Source of the DNA: Clostridium sp. KNHs214
Lineage (GTDB): Bacteria > Bacillota > Clostridia > Clostridiales > Clostridiaceae
Assembly: GCF_000744935.1 (NCBI RefSeq)
Contig: NZ_JQMW01000013.1
Span: 124,001 to 188,000 of the forward strand
DNA length: 64,000 nt
Direction of reading: 5' to 3'
In this document: positions 30,943-41,375 of the stretch, piece after piece
Numbering within the stretch: position 1 is the stretch's first letter
Layout: each line of letters begins with the position of its first letter
Translations under genes and position numbers: made by a program
The notes under the pieces: generated by a model
What the model was told of the DNA's origin: nothing
The model's database searches: none
What the model saw: only the letters and a program-made list of their open reading frames with translations

Positions 30943-33091
30943 TCATTGTCAAAGAAATTCTTTTTCTCTTTTCATCCACATCTAAAATTTTAACTTCAAC
31001 TATATCCCCAACCTTTACTACATCCAGTGGATGTTTCACAAATTTATCTGACATTTGACTTATGTGAACTAATCCATCTTGATGAACTCCTATATCCACA
31101 AAAGCTCCAAAATCAGAAACATTTCTTACAGTTCCAGTTAAAATCATGCCTGGCTTTAGCTGATTCATGTCTATTACACCTGATTTTAAAATTGGCTTTG
31201 GCATTTTCTCTCTTGGATCTCTTCCAGGCTTTTTAAGTTCATTTATTATATCTTGTAATGTTAGAACGCCTATTTCCAACTCTTCTGCTAAGCTTCTCAT
31301 ATTTTTATTCTTTAATTTTTCATCAACTTCTTTTAATCCACCTTTTTTTAATTCCAACAAATTAAGTTCTAATATTTTAAGTAGATTTTTAGCAGCCTTA
31401 TATGACTCTGGATGCACTGCGGTATTATCAAGAGGTTCATTACTTTCCATAACTCTTAAAAAACCTGCACATTGTTCAAAAACCTTAGGTCCAAGTCTTT
31501 TTACCTTTAAAAGTTCTTTTCTGCTGCTGAATTTACCATTTTCTTCTCTATATTTTACTATATTTTCTGCTATAGATGCACTTATTCCAGAAATATATGA
31601 TAATAACGATGGAGTGGCTATATTTAAGTCTACCCCCACATTATTAACACAATCTTCTACTACTCCCTTTAAGGATTCATCTAATTTCTTAGGTGTTACA
31701 TCATGTTGATATTGACCTATTCCTATGTATTTAGGATCTATTTTTACTAGTTCTGATAAAGGATCCTGAAGTCTTCTTCCTATAGATATAGCACCTCTTA
31801 AAGATACATCTATATCTGGATACTCTTTAGCTGCAAGCTTAGATGCTGAATATACAGAAGCTCCAGCTTCAGAAACTATAACATAGTATAAATCCTTTCC
31901 TTTCTCCTCATTAACTTCTTTAATAAGCTGTACTATAACTTCTTCTGATTCTCTGCTGGCAGTTCCATTTCCTAAGGATATTACGTCCACATTGTATTTG
32001 TAAACTAAATCCTTAAGTTTTTTAATAGAACCCTTTATATCATTTGCAGGTGCTGTAGGATATATTGTAGCCAGGTCTAACATTTTACCTGTATCATCTA
32101 ATAATGCAATTTTGCATCCTGTTCTAAACCCTGGGTCATATCCTAAAACTACCTTGCCCTTTATAGGTGGTTGCATTAAAAGGGATTTCAAATTAGCTTT
32201 AAATATATTTATTGCAGATACCTCTCCTTTATCCTTCAGTTCACTTCTTATTTCCCTTTCAATGGAAGGATATATAAGTCTTTTCAATGAATCTCTTATG
32301 CTATTTTCAATATATGGATCTGTAACGCTATTTCCTTTTAAACATTGTTCCTTTAAAAAACCTACTATTTTTTCTTCATCACACTGTATTTTAACTGACA
32401 ATATTTTTTCATTTTCTCCTCTATTTATAGCTAATATTCTATGAGGAGGTATTTTAGAAACATCTTCTTTATAATCATAGTACATTTCAAAAGGAGTGTT
32501 TTCTTCACTTTCTCCTTTAGTTACTATAAAGCCATGTCTATTCACAAAATTTCTTATCCATTTTCTATAATCTGCTTCATCAGATATTATTTCACTTATT
32601 ATATCCATGGAACCTTTTAGTGCTTCATCTTCATTTTTTACGTCCTTTTCTTCGTTTACAAATTCTCTGGCATATTCTAATATACCTCCTGTAATTTTTC
32701 CATTTAAAATAGCTTCCGCAAGAGGTTTTAATCCTTTTTCCTGGGCAATAATAGCTCTTGTTCTTTTTTTAGGTTTATATGGTCTGTACAAATCTTCTAC
32801 TTCAGTTAATGTATCACATTTTAAAATATACCCTTTTATTTCATCCGTTAACTTTCCTTGCTCATCTATACTTTTTATTACCACTTCTTTTCTTTCCTCT
32901 AAATTTCTTAAATAAAGGAGTCTCTCATAAAATTTTCTAAGCACTTGATCATCTAAACCGCCAGTTCTTTCTTTTCTATATCTCGCTATAAATGGCACTG
33001 TATTGCCTTCATCCAACATGCCAATTATATTCTCAACTATATTGAGATTTATATTAAATTCTTTGCCTAATTTATTATTTATATTCTCCAT
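30935..33091 (-). CDS. tex: Tex family RNA-binding transcription accessory protein
   Basis: A 718-residue cytosolic protein. A helical Tex N-terminal region is followed by a YqgF-like fold (GYDPGFRTGCKIALLDDTG, about 320), tandem helix-hairpin-helix motifs (about 495-565) and a C-terminal S1 RNA-binding domain (GMILTGTVRNVSDFGAFVDI, about 640-715). The whole architecture is intact and of usual length. Tex affects transcription and virulence in several bacteria, and the mechanism is only partly known. GGAGGTAACT is the ribosome site. Confidence 0.96.
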   Translation of the reverse strand: MENINNKLGKEFNINLNIVENIIGMLDEGNTVPFIARYRKERTGGLDDQVLRKFYERLLYLRNLEERKEVVIKSIDEQGKLTDEIKGYILKCDTLTEVEDLYRPYKPKKRTRAIIAQEKGLKPLAEAILNGKITGGILEYAREFVNEEKDVKNEDEALKGSMDIISEIISDEADYRKWIRNFVNRHGFIVTKGESEENTPFEMYYDYKEDVSKIPPHRILAINRGENEKILSVKIQCDEEKIVGFLKEQCLKGNSVTDPYIENSIRDSLKRLIYPSIEREIRSELKDKGEVSAINIFKANLKSLLMQPPIKGKVVLGYDPGFRTGCKIALLDDTGKMLDLATIYPTAPANDIKGSIKKLKDLVYKYNVDVISLGNGTASRESEEVIVQLIKEVNEEKGKDLYYVIVSEAGASVYSASKLAAKEYPDIDVSLRGAISIGRRLQDPLSELVKIDPKYIGIGQYQHDVTPKKLDESLKGVVEDCVNNVGVDLNIATPSLLSYISGISASIAENIVKYREENGKFSSRKELLKVKRLGPKVFEQCAGFLRVMESNEPLDNTAVHPESYKAAKNLLKILELNLLELKKGGLKEVDEKLKNKNMRSLAEELEIGVLTLQDIINELKKPGRDPREKMPKPILKSGVIDMNQLKPGMILTGTVRNVSDFGAFVDIGVHQDGLVHISQMSDKFVKHPLDVVKVGDIVEVKILDVDEKRKRISLTMKK

Positions 33092-33263
33092 AGTTACCTC
33101 CAGTTATTTATTTTCATGTACCTAAGCTACTATATAAGTTTAAATTAATTTAATGATTTTTACAACATTGCAATAGAAAAAACTAGCACTTTAGCCATAG
33201 TTATATCATATTTTTAAAATTATATACATATTCATATACAAACATTAATATAGAGAGGTTACT

Positions 33264-34640
33264 ATGAAAAAATTAAAAAATATTCTTAGTATATTCTTAT
33301 TATTTCTATTTACTATATCCTTCTTATTTAGTTTTAAAACTTATATATGCATTAATAAATTTAATACTAATAAAGTCATAAAACATATAGATTACTTATC
33401 TTCTGACCGATTGCAAGGTAGGCTACCTGGTACATTAGAAAACCGCATAGCAGAACAATATGTGAAGTCTCAGTTTAAAAATTATAAACTTCAACCTTTA
33501 GATAAAAACTACTTACAATCATTTAAAATTAAATACCCTTCAAAAATTTACAATAAAACTCCATATTTAAATGTAGTTGATAAAAATAACCGTGTAGTTA
33601 AAGAGTTTAAGTATGGAAAAGACTATAAAGAAGATATGCTTAATTTCAAAGAAAATAATATAACCTTTACTAAAGACAATTGTAATTTTAGTAGCGACGG
33701 TGTAAGAGCAACTGCTAAAGAGTCGTCAGTTGTTTTTTATTGTACCTCAAAAAATTTAGATTTCAGAAGCTCCTTTATGATAGATGCTCCTGCTAGTATG
33801 TATATAATGATAACAAAAGACACCTTATCAGAAATTTATAATTACATTAAAAGTGGCTACGCTTTAAACTGCTACATTCCCTATACTATTAAAGATACCT
33901 ATGTAAATAATGTCACTGCCAAAATAGAAGGCAAGGACAGAAATCTACCTCCATTAGTTTTATCTGCTCATTTTGATCATGTAGGAGCGGATTTATCTGG
34001 CACTGTATATAACGGAGCCTTAGACAATGCATCTGGAGTAGCTTTTATTATAGAAATGAGTAAAGTTATACAATCTTTGGGCAAACCTAATAGAGATATA
34101 ATTTTTACTGCATTTAATGGTGAGGAATTTGGTTTTGTGGGCTCTACAGCTTTTGTAGAAAAGTATTCTACAGAACTTAAAGGAAGTAAGGTATTCAATT
34201 TTGATATGATAGGAGGAGATACCTCTGTCCCCCTTTGTATAATGGGAAGTAAGAAAGATTCCTATAACAATGAATTTTTAAACTCTATTTCCACCACCTG
34301 CTCTAATGAAAAAATTAATTTTAATAGAATGTTTGAAGATGCTAGTGATCACAAACCTTTTAGAGATCATAATATAGATGCAATAACCTTTTGTGATAAT
34401 GACACATCAAAAATTCACACTCCAAAGGACAATGTTGAATTTATAAAAGAGGATTCTATTACAAGATGCTTTAGCGTGGCTTCTAAAGAAGTTTTAAAAT
34501 ATTCATTTAGAAATAATCCATTTATAATTTACTACAAAGTATTTATGATAGTATCTTTCACTGGAATAATTGTTGTCACATGCTATTTTATCTATGGAAG
34601 AAAAAAGTCATCATCTAAGCATAAACAAAATATCAAGTAA
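33264..34640 (+). CDS. M28-family metallopeptidase with membrane anchors
   Basis: A 458-residue protein with an N-terminal hydrophobic segment (about 7-27) and a C-terminal one (about 425-447), so the enzyme is probably exposed outside the cell. The di-zinc ligands are present: SAHFDHVG (His), GALDNASG (Asp), FNGEEFGFVGS (Glu-Glu), FDMIGGD (Asp) and IHTPKD (His). M28 enzymes are aminopeptidases. The N-terminal part (about 30-220) carries a PA-like insert. Proteolytic clostridia use many such enzymes to feed on peptides, which fits. A terminator separates it from prfB. Confidence 0.92.
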   Translation: MKKLKNILSIFLLFLFTISFLFSFKTYICINKFNTNKVIKHIDYLSSDRLQGRLPGTLENRIAEQYVKSQFKNYKLQPLDKNYLQSFKIKYPSKIYNKTPYLNVVDKNNRVVKEFKYGKDYKEDMLNFKENNITFTKDNCNFSSDGVRATAKESSVVFYCTSKNLDFRSSFMIDAPASMYIMITKDTLSEIYNYIKSGYALNCYIPYTIKDTYVNNVTAKIEGKDRNLPPLVLSAHFDHVGADLSGTVYNGALDNASGVAFIIEMSKVIQSLGKPNRDIIFTAFNGEEFGFVGSTAFVEKYSTELKGSKVFNFDMIGGDTSVPLCIMGSKKDSYNNEFLNSISTTCSNEKINFNRMFEDASDHKPFRDHNIDAITFCDNDTSKIHTPKDNVEFIKEDSITRCFSVASKEVLKYSFRNNPFIIYYKVFMIVSFTGIIVVTCYFIYGRKKSSSKHKQNIK

Positions 34641-34680
34641 TTCTAATCTTAAATTGAAGTTTACTTAAAATGAATATTAA

Positions 34681-34717
34681 AAATAGAGTAAACCTGTATA
34701 GGGTTTACTCTATTTTT
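34681..34717. terminator. Bidirectional terminator between the M28 peptidase and prfB
   Basis: AAATAGAGTAAACC pairs with GGGTTTACTCTATTT, flanked by A and T runs. It overlaps the prfB stop region. Confidence 0.9.
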
Positions 34718-35811
34718 GAGCTAAATATCCTATTATAAATTCATCAATTTCTCCATCCATTACGGCATTTATATTTCCTGTTTCCACACCTGTTCTATGA
34801 TCTTTTACTAAATTATAGGGATGAAATACATAAGATCTTATTTGACTTCCCCATCCATTATCCTTTAATTCTCCCGTTAAATCTTCTATTCTTTCTTTAT
34901 GTTCTCTCTCTTTAAGTGCTACTAATTTAGCCTTTAATATCTTCATAGCTGTTTCTTTATTAGTATGTTGACTTCTTTCATTTTGACATTGAACTACTAT
35001 ACCTGTAGGCAAATGGGTTATTCTTATAGCACTTTCAGTCTTATTAACATGCTGTCCACCAGCTCCTCCAGAGCGATAAGTATCTATTCTTAAATCCTCA
35101 CTTCTGATTTCTATATCCTGACTTTCACTTAACTCTGGAAGTACTTCTACAGATGCAAATGAAGTTTGCCTTTTACCATTAGCATTATAAGGAGATATCC
35201 TAACCAACCTGTGTATTCCTTTTTCTGCATTTAAATATCCATAAGCAAACTCTCCTATAACCTTAACTGTAACTCCCTTTATGCCTGCTTCATCTGCAGG
35301 TATAAAATCTAGCACTTCTATTTTAAACCCTCTTGCTTCACACCATCTTTTATACATTCTGTATAACATTTCAGTCCAATCCTGAGCGTCATTTCCCCCA
35401 ACTCCTACATGTAATGTTAAAATAGCATTATTCCTATCGTATTCCCCGGATAATAGGGTCTGTATTTTCATATTATCTATATTGTTTTTTAGCTCTTTAA
35501 TTTCAGATTTTATTTCTTCACAAGTAGAATTATCCTCTTCTTCTACAGATAATTGTATCAGTGTATCTAAATCTTCAATTTTAATTGTTACAGAATTATA
35601 CCACTCTATTTTATCTTTTATTCCTTTGCACTTTTGAGTTATTTCTTGTGCATGTTCCATGTTGCTCCAGAAATCTGGTTCCTGCATCTTACTTTCACAT
35701 TCTGATAATTGATTTTTAAGTTCTGCTAGGTCAAAGAGAAACACTCACTTCATCTATTATTTTTCTCATCTCTTTCACTTCTTCTATAAACTCTTCATAT
35801 TGTATTAACAT
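34710..35811 (-). CDS. prfB: Peptide chain release factor 2, programmed +1 frameshift
   Basis: The gene starts at the ATG at 35811 (AAAGAGGTTAGAAAT before it) and reads 26 codons (MLIQYEEFIEEVKEMRKII...) to TGA at 35731-35733. The site is CTT-TGA-C; a +1 slip on CTT continues as DLAELKNQ in the frame ending at 34710, giving about 366 residues. The continued frame has the GGQ loop (RSGGAGGQHVNKTES, peptide release) and the stop-reading region. RF2 recognises TGA, so low RF2 favours the slip and autoregulates. The AGGGGG-like booster normally just upstream is poor here (GTGAGTGTTTCT). An internal Met at 35744 is not the start. It lies after secA, as in many Firmicutes. Confidence 0.96.
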
Positions 35812-35910
35812 ATTTCTAACCTCTTTCTTTAAATAAATTTATTTTAAATAGCTGTTTTTCAAAATTAACATGACATTTCTATATCATGTAGTTATGCGGT
35901 TCACTTAATC

Positions 35911-35950
35911 AAAATTGAGTTAGAAATGAAACCATTTCTAACTCAATTTT
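35911..35950. terminator. Terminator after secA
   Basis: AAAATTGAGTTAGAAATG and its exact complement surround a 4-base loop, forming an 18-bp stem in the secA-prfB gap. A short T-run follows on the minus strand. It probably limits read-through into prfB. Confidence 0.85.
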
Positions 35951-35952
35951 AT

Positions 35953-38487
35953 TTAAACTACCCCTCTACCGCAACAGTTTTTATATTTCTTACCAGAGCC
36001 ACATGGACAAGGGTCATTTCTTCCTATCTTTTCTTCTTTCCTCACTGGCTCTCTTTTGCCTGAAGACTCTTGATTTGTAGAGGTTATCTTAGCTACTCTT
36101 TCCCTTTCAGGAACATTTTCTAATCTTACATGATATAAATATTTTACAGTATCTACTTTAATGCTTTCTATCATTTCATCAAACATATCGCTTCCTTCCA
36201 TTTGATATGCTTGGGCTGGGTCTTGCTGCTTGTATGCTCTAAGTCCTATTCCCTGTTTTAAATGTTCCATATTATCTATATGATCCATCCATTTAGTATC
36301 AACAACTCTTAAAAGTAAAACTCTTTCTACTTCTCTCATAGCTTCTGGACTAAATTCTTCTTCTTTTTGCTTATACATTTCTTCAGCTAAATTTAATAAT
36401 TTTTCCTTCATTTCTTCATTACTAAGATTTTTTAGCTCATCCACTTTTATAAAGCCTATTGGAAGATATATATCTTCTAAATATTTTATTAATTTAGATA
36501 TTTCCTCATCAAAATTATCCTCAACACCAGATACATGAGAATCTACAGCGCTATATATAACACTTTTTATCATTACCTGAATTTGTTCTTTTAAATCTTC
36601 ACCTTCTAGAACTTCTGCTCTTTGCTTATATATAACTTCTCTTTGTTTATTCATAACATCATCATATTGAAGTACATTTTTTCTCACATCAAAGTTGTTT
36701 CCTTCAACTTTCTTTTGAGCACTTTCTATAGCATTAGTTACCATTTTACTTTCTATAGCGTCATCATCTTCTAATCCAAACTTATCCATTACAGCTCTAA
36801 ATCTATCGGAAGCAAATATTCTCATAAGATCATCTTCGAAAGATGCATAAAATGTTGATTCACCTGGGTCTCCTAGACGTCCTGAACGTCCTCTTAACTG
36901 GTTATCTATACGTCTAGATTCATGTCTCTCTGTTCCTATTACCTTCAATCCACCTAGTGATGCCACTTCTTCTCCTAATTTTATGTCCGTACCACGTCCA
37001 GCCATATTAGTAGCAATTGTAACCATGCCTTTTTCTCCCGCATGAGATACTATTTCTGCTTCTTTTTCATGATACTTAGCATTTAATACCTGGTGTGGAA
37101 CTCCTTTTTTCTTTAACATGCTAGATAAAATCTCAGATTTTTCTATGCTTACTGTACCTACAAGCATTGGCTGACCTTTCTTATATGTTTCTACAATTTC
37201 GTCTACTATAGCCTTATATTTAGCTTTTACTGATTTATATACTTTATCTGGTCTATCAATTCTTATAATCGGTTCATGGGTTGGAATTACCACTACGTCC
37301 AGTCCATATATTTCCCTAAATTCATTTTCTTCAGTAGCAGCAGTACCAGTCATACCAGATAATTTATTATACATTCTAAAGTAATTTTGGAATGTTATAG
37401 TTGCAAGTGTTTTGGATTCCTTTTGAATCTTAACTTTTTCTTTCGCTTCTATAGCTTGATGAAGCCCATCACTATACCTTCTTCCCTCCATAAGTCTTCC
37501 TGTAAACTCATCAACTATTATAACTTCTCCGTCTTTAACCATATAATCTTTATCTTTTTTCATCATATAGTTAGCTTTCAAACCTTGTATTACATGATGC
37601 TGAATTTCCATGTTGCTAGGATCCGCATAGTTTTCTAATTTAAAGAAGGCTTCAGCTTTTTTCACTCCTTCTTGAGTTAGGATAACTGAATTAGCTTTTT
37701 CATCTACAATAAAGTCTCCAGTTTCTTCTCCATCTTCGCTCTTCTCACCTTTAGTTAAAGTGGCTACAAAAAATTGAGCTATTTTATAAAGATCCGTAGA
37801 TTTTTCACCTTCACCTGAAATTATAAGAGGCGTTCTAGCTTCATCTATAAGTATAGAGTCCACTTCGTCAACTATACAGAAATTCAACTTTCTTTGTACT
37901 CTTTCTTCCCTATATACCACCATGTTATCTCTTAAGTAGTCAAAACCTAATTCGTTATTAGTACCATAAGTTATATCTGAATTATAGGCTTCTCTTCTTT
38001 CTTCATTGTCTAAATCATGAACAATTACTCCCACAGATAAGCCTAAAAACTTATGTATTTTACCCATACTTTCAGCGTCTCTTTTAGCAAGATAATCATT
38101 TACTGTAACTATGTGAACTCCCTCACCTGTTAATGCATTTAAATATGCTGGTAATGTTGCAACTAAAGTTTTTCCTTCACCAGTTTTCATTTCAGATATT
38201 CTTCCTTGATGAAGTATAATACCGCCCATTAACTGTTCTCTAAAGTGTTTAAGCCCCAAAGTTCTTACAGATGCCTCTCTTACCACAGCAAAAGCTTCTG
38301 GCAATATATCCTCTAAGGTTTCACCCTTTGCTAATCTTTTCTTGAATTCCTCAGTTTTAGCTTTAAGTTCTTCGTCATTTAGCTTTTGCATTTTTTCATC
38401 ATAACTTTCAATTCTATCTACCAAAGGTTTTATTTTCTTTAACTGTTTTTCACTATAAGTTCCAAATACTTTATCTAATAGTCCCAT
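35953..38487 (-). CDS. secA: Preprotein translocase ATPase SecA
   Basis: An 844-residue motor of the Sec pathway. I use the ATG at 38487 (MGLLDKVFG) with GGTGAGG six bases upstream rather than 38502. Walker [12 protein letters not shown] (about 101), [29 protein letters not shown] and [13 protein letters not shown] are the helicase motifs, and the C-terminus is the zinc-binding [16 protein letters not shown]. It drives preproteins through SecYEG. Length and domains are standard. Confidence 0.98.
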   Translation of the reverse strand: MGLLDKVFGTYSEKQLKKIKPLVDRIESYDEKMQKLNDEELKAKTEEFKKRLAKGETLEDILPEAFAVVREASVRTLGLKHFREQLMGGIILHQGRISEMKTGEGKTLVATLPAYLNALTGEGVHIVTVNDYLAKRDAESMGKIHKFLGLSVGVIVHDLDNEERREAYNSDITYGTNNELGFDYLRDNMVVYREERVQRKLNFCIVDEVDSILIDEARTPLIISGEGEKSTDLYKIAQFFVATLTKGEKSEDGEETGDFIVDEKANSVILTQEGVKKAEAFFKLENYADPSNMEIQHHVIQGLKANYMMKKDKDYMVKDGEVIIVDEFTGRLMEGRRYSDGLHQAIEAKEKVKIQKESKTLATITFQNYFRMYNKLSGMTGTAATEENEFREIYGLDVVVIPTHEPIIRIDRPDKVYKSVKAKYKAIVDEIVETYKKGQPMLVGTVSIEKSEILSSMLKKKGVPHQVLNAKYHEKEAEIVSHAGEKGMVTIATNMAGRGTDIKLGEEVASLGGLKVIGTERHESRRIDNQLRGRSGRLGDPGESTFYASFEDDLMRIFASDRFRAVMDKFGLEDDDAIESKMVTNAIESAQKKVEGNNFDVRKNVLQYDDVMNKQREVIYKQRAEVLEGEDLKEQIQVMIKSVIYSAVDSHVSGVEDNFDEEISKLIKYLEDIYLPIGFIKVDELKNLSNEEMKEKLLNLAEEMYKQKEEEFSPEAMREVERVLLLRVVDTKWMDHIDNMEHLKQGIGLRAYKQQDPAQAYQMEGSDMFDEMIESIKVDTVKYLYHVRLENVPERERVAKITSTNQESSGKREPVRKEEKIGRNDPCPCGSGKKYKNCCGRGVV

Positions 38488-38640
38488 TTTAAACCTCACC
38501 ATTCTTATATTTTTTTATTCTAATATCTATAAATTATATCATCTACTTAAAATATATTCAACTTTACAAATACACTTTTAACCATTTTATTACATGATAT
38601 AAATTTGCTTTAAATTTTATTGAATTTTATATAAAAACAA

Positions 38641-38670
38641 AAAAATACGGTAGAATCTACCGCATTTTTT
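38641..38670. terminator. Terminator after hpf
   Basis: TACGGTAGA pairs with TCTACCGCA around ATC-type loop bases, with A and T runs on both sides. It lies between hpf and secA. Confidence 0.85.
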
Positions 38671-38678
38671 ACTTTATA

Positions 38679-39215
38679 TTAAAATTCTGGTTCAATCAAT
38701 CCATAGTTACCATCATTTCTTTTGTAAACTACATTTACATCTGAAGTTTCTGCATCTTGATATACAAAGAAACTATGTCCCAAAAGCTCCATCTGCAAAA
38801 TAGCCTCCTCTGATGACATTGGCTTTATTGCAAATTTCTTTGTTTTTACTACCTTAGGATCTCTACGTTCATCTTCCTTCCATTCGTAGTCTGGTATAGA
38901 ACTAAATCTTACAGAATCTAGACTACCTTTTCTTCTTGCTAATTTTGTTTTTTGTTTTCTTATTTGTCTTTCTATTTTATCTACTACTAAATCTATAGCT
39001 GCATACATATCTGAATTGGTTTCTTCACCTCTCAATACTATTCCATTAAAAGGTATAGTAATTTCTATAATTTGATTGTTTTTTTGTACACTTAAAGTTA
39101 CATTAGCTGGTACGTTAGGTTCAAAATATCTATCCAATCTAGATATTTTTTTCTCCACAATATTTTTTAATGCCTCAGTCATTTCTATATTTTTTCCAAT
39201 AAATCTTACTACCAT
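38679..39215 (-). CDS. hpf: Long-form ribosome hibernation promoting factor
   Basis: A 178-residue protein. The N-terminal RaiA/HPF domain (about 1-100, RFIGKNIEMTEALKNIVEKK) binds 16S rRNA in the decoding channel. A linker leads to the C-terminal domain (about 120-178, KRFAIKPMS-like segment then EEAILQMELLGHSFFVYQD) that dimerises ribosomes into 100S particles. It is also called raiA. A structured RNA candidate with its own promoter lies upstream at 39441-39692. AGAGAGGGGCTGG precedes the ATG. Confidence 0.96.
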   Translation of the reverse strand: MVVRFIGKNIEMTEALKNIVEKKISRLDRYFEPNVPANVTLSVQKNNQIIEITIPFNGIVLRGEETNSDMYAAIDLVVDKIERQIRKQKTKLARRKGSLDSVRFSSIPDYEWKEDERRDPKVVKTKKFAIKPMSSEEAILQMELLGHSFFVYQDAETSDVNVVYKRNDGNYGLIEPEF

Positions 39216-39440
39216 GAAACCAGCCCCTCTCTTAATTAGCTAGAAATTAATACTAAATTTTGTTTGTATTATCATCTTAACTCTTATGGGACAATAACTC
39301 AAATTATATTTTCAGAATTAATTAAATATTGCACTTTCTTTGCCTTTACTAGGTTATTTATTCTTATTATTGCTAAGTATTTCACATATATCTCATAGAT
39401 GCATAAAAATTGTTTTTATGTTAGAATAAAATTGTTGGGC

Positions 39441-39692
39441 TTTAAAAAAAATAAAATAGAGATAAATAAATTCATCCCTATTTTTACTGAATTAGTTGAC
39501 CTGGTCTTTGACCCCACACTCGCCTGCTGGAGCTTTTGCTACTAGGCATTATCCCCTCACTACTAACCCTCTCGCTTTAAAGCGGCAGGACTTACTTCTA
39601 AGCCGCACCATGCTCATTAAAACTTTGTTTAACTTACGTGGATCGTTTTGCCTGCGACTGGCATCGACTTTCAACCACAAACCTAACCCAAC
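39441..39692 (-). ncRNA. raiA-motif noncoding RNA (probable)
   Basis: A GC-richer island in AT-rich DNA directly upstream of the hpf/raiA gene and read in the same direction. Minus strand landmarks include GGGTTAGGTTTGTGGTTG near the start, GGCGAGTGTGGGG and GGTCAAAGACCAGGTCAAC near the end. Several self-complementary blocks are seen (for example TGCCGCTTTAAAGCGA and CTGCCGC with GCGGC in GTGCGGCTT). It starts at a strong promoter (39699-39726) and ends in a terminator. The raiA RNA is an established conserved class found upstream of raiA in Firmicutes, so position and size fit well. The match rests on context and structure; I cannot run a covariance model. The open frame at 39496 on the other strand is a shadow. 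Confidence 0.72.
39443..39484 (-). terminator. Terminator of the raiA-type RNA
   Basis: Minus strand AAAATAGGGAT pairs with ATCTCTATTTT over a 10-base loop, followed by ATTTTTTTTAAA. The 39216-39440 region beyond it, before hpf, holds AT-rich DNA and probably the hpf promoter. Confidence 0.8.
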
Positions 39693-39698
39693 AATAAT

Positions 39699-39726
39699 AT
39701 TATATCTTACTTTTTGCTGCAGTCAA
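39699..39726 (-). promoter_or_regulatory. Strong promoter of the raiA-type RNA
   Basis: Minus strand TTGACT (39721-39726), 16 bp, TATAAT (39699-39704). It overlaps the last codons of comFC, so the RNA does not depend on the com transcript. Confidence 0.78.
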
Positions 39727-40380
39727 TACAATAATTTCATTAGAATTATTTTTTAATAATTCTAAAACACAATAGTAAGTAGTGGCACCTGTAGTTATAA
39801 CATCATCCACCAACAATATTTTTTTATTTTTTATATTTCTTCCCTTTATAAAACTAAAACTATCTTTTAAATTTTTCCATCTTTCTTTTCCATTAAGTCC
39901 TATTTGGTCTTTAGTATCTTTGGATTTTCTTATGCAACCTATAACTTTTTTATTAAATTTATCTCCTATACATTTAGCTAAATATTTACTTTGGTTATAT
40001 CCTCTCTTCTTTTCATTTTCTTTACTGAGAGGAACATAAGTAACCATATCAAAATATATTTTTTCATTCTTTATAGTTTTCATCATATAATCTGCTAACA
40101 CATCTCCACACCTAAAATCATTTTTATACTTTAAGCCTAATACTATTTTCTTAACAGCAGATGAATAATATAAAGCACTGTAAATTCTAGTTTCTTTATT
40201 ACAAATTTTAATTTTCATACTTTCTTCACAACTTACAATTTTTTCTCTGCAAGTACTACATAAATATAACTCCTCAAATAATTTTTTCCCACAAACTACA
40301 CATTCTTGTTCACTGTAATATATTATATCTAAAAAACATCTAATGAGTTTTTTTAAGTACTTAACAATCCCATTTCCCAT
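39700..40380 (-). CDS. comFC: ComFC-type phosphoribosyltransferase-like competence protein
   Basis: A 226-residue protein. A four-Cys zinc motif is at the N-terminus (CVVCGKKLFEELYLCSTC, about 24-41), and a PRTase loop with VDDVITTGATT (about 192-202) is near the end. ComFC acts in natural transformation, and its PRTase fold may bind single-stranded DNA or a nucleotide. It overlaps the comFA-like gene upstream by 28 bp, as in the comF operon. The 3' end carries the promoter of the raiA-type RNA. Confidence 0.93.
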   Translation of the reverse strand: MGNGIVKYLKKLIRCFLDIIYYSEQECVVCGKKLFEELYLCSTCREKIVSCEESMKIKICNKETRIYSALYYSSAVKKIVLGLKYKNDFRCGDVLADYMMKTIKNEKIYFDMVTYVPLSKENEKKRGYNQSKYLAKCIGDKFNKKVIGCIRKSKDTKDQIGLNGKERWKNLKDSFSFIKGRNIKNKKILLVDDVITTGATTYYCVLELLKNNSNEIIVLTAAKSKI

Positions 40381-41375
40381 GCCTCTTTATTAAAACTACG
40401 AGTTATATTTTTAGCCTTTGCCATAGCATCCGTTTCTTTTTTTGCTAAAAATATAACCTCTCCTTTCTCAAATTGTTCCATTAATCCTGACCTACCCGTT
40501 AAATAAACAAGCTTTTTATAATCAAACTTATCATCATCTGCAAAATAAATCATTATATTTATATCATTAAAATTTAGATATTTTTCTCCTAAATAATTTG
40601 TAATTAATATGGACTTCTTTTTTTTAGAAAAATTCATTAAAACTTTTACATCGCTAATGTCTTCTATAAAAAAATCAATATTAGTATTTAATTTACCTCT
40701 AAGTTTTAATAAATACTTATATAAGTTATTCACTTTATCCTTATCCGGAACATATATTATTATTTTCTTATTTATATTTATTGACCAATTTAAATATTCA
40801 TATACAACATACGGGATGTTTTTATTAATATTTAACCTTGTAAACAATAAAGTAGGTTCTATTACCGGTTTACCATTATCTCGCAAGGGCATATTTATTT
40901 CTTTGCTGCCTTGTATTAATGTCTCTATAGCAAAGATTATTATCTTCCCATTAGTTGCACAGTGTTTATCACATATATTTTTTATAAATTTATAATCAAC
41001 AGCACATATGCCGCTTATATTGTCGTATATAACTAAATCAAATTCTCCATCTATATAGTTATTTGATGATAAATCCCAAATAACCAAACTGGAGTGATGT
41101 TTAGAACGTTCACTTCTAATAAATGTATAATCCCTAAAATCAGTATAATTTTTTATATTATTAATAATTTGCATACACCCAATGTTAGTAGATATATATA
41201 AAATTTTACCATGTTCTTTAGCAACATATTCAATGATATCTAAAAATATTTTACAGGAATTATATGGTGGAGAAATTATATTTAAGTATTTATCTTTTCC
41301 ACTATACCAGCTGACAATATCCCTTTTTATTCTATCTATTTCATATGTAAACTTAACCATATCCATTATAATCAA
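40353..41375 (-). CDS. Degenerate ComFA-like helicase paralog
   Basis: About 340 residues. The best ribosome site (GGAGGTG) favours the TTG at 41375 as start; a longer TTG frame begins at 41390 and an ATG lies at 41366. It sits where comFA is expected, overlapping comFC. The C-terminal signature TGRSGLMEQFEKGEVIF, then KAKNITRSFNKEAWEMGLL, is ComFA-like. The helicase core is worn: the Walker A site is ISPPYNSCKIFL instead of PPGxGKT and the DEAD box is DLVIYDN. The N-terminal zinc finger of ComFA is absent. It may be a non-catalytic ComFC partner or a decaying gene. Family assignment is moderately sure. Confidence 0.7.
   Translation of the reverse strand: MIIMDMVKFTYEIDRIKRDIVSWYSGKDKYLNIISPPYNSCKIFLDIIEYVAKEHGKILYISTNIGCMQIINNIKNYTDFRDYTFIRSERSKHHSSLVIWDLSSNNYIDGEFDLVIYDNISGICAVDYKFIKNICDKHCATNGKIIIFAIETLIQGSKEINMPLRDNGKPVIEPTLLFTRLNINKNIPYVVYEYLNWSININKKIIIYVPDKDKVNNLYKYLLKLRGKLNTNIDFFIEDISDVKVLMNFSKKKKSILITNYLGEKYLNFNDINIMIYFADDDKFDYKKLVYLTGRSGLMEQFEKGEVIFLAKKETDAMAKAKNITRSFNKEAWEMGLLST

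Noticed and set aside
34710-35744. prfB beginning at an internal Met at 35744
   Set aside because: The upstream 26-codon frame, the ribosome site and the CTT-TGA-C site show that the gene starts at 35811 and uses a +1 shift.
39496-39756. An 86-codon plus-strand frame opposite the raiA-type RNA
   Set aside because: It lies on the strand opposite the structured RNA, has no ribosome site and overlaps the end of comFC.
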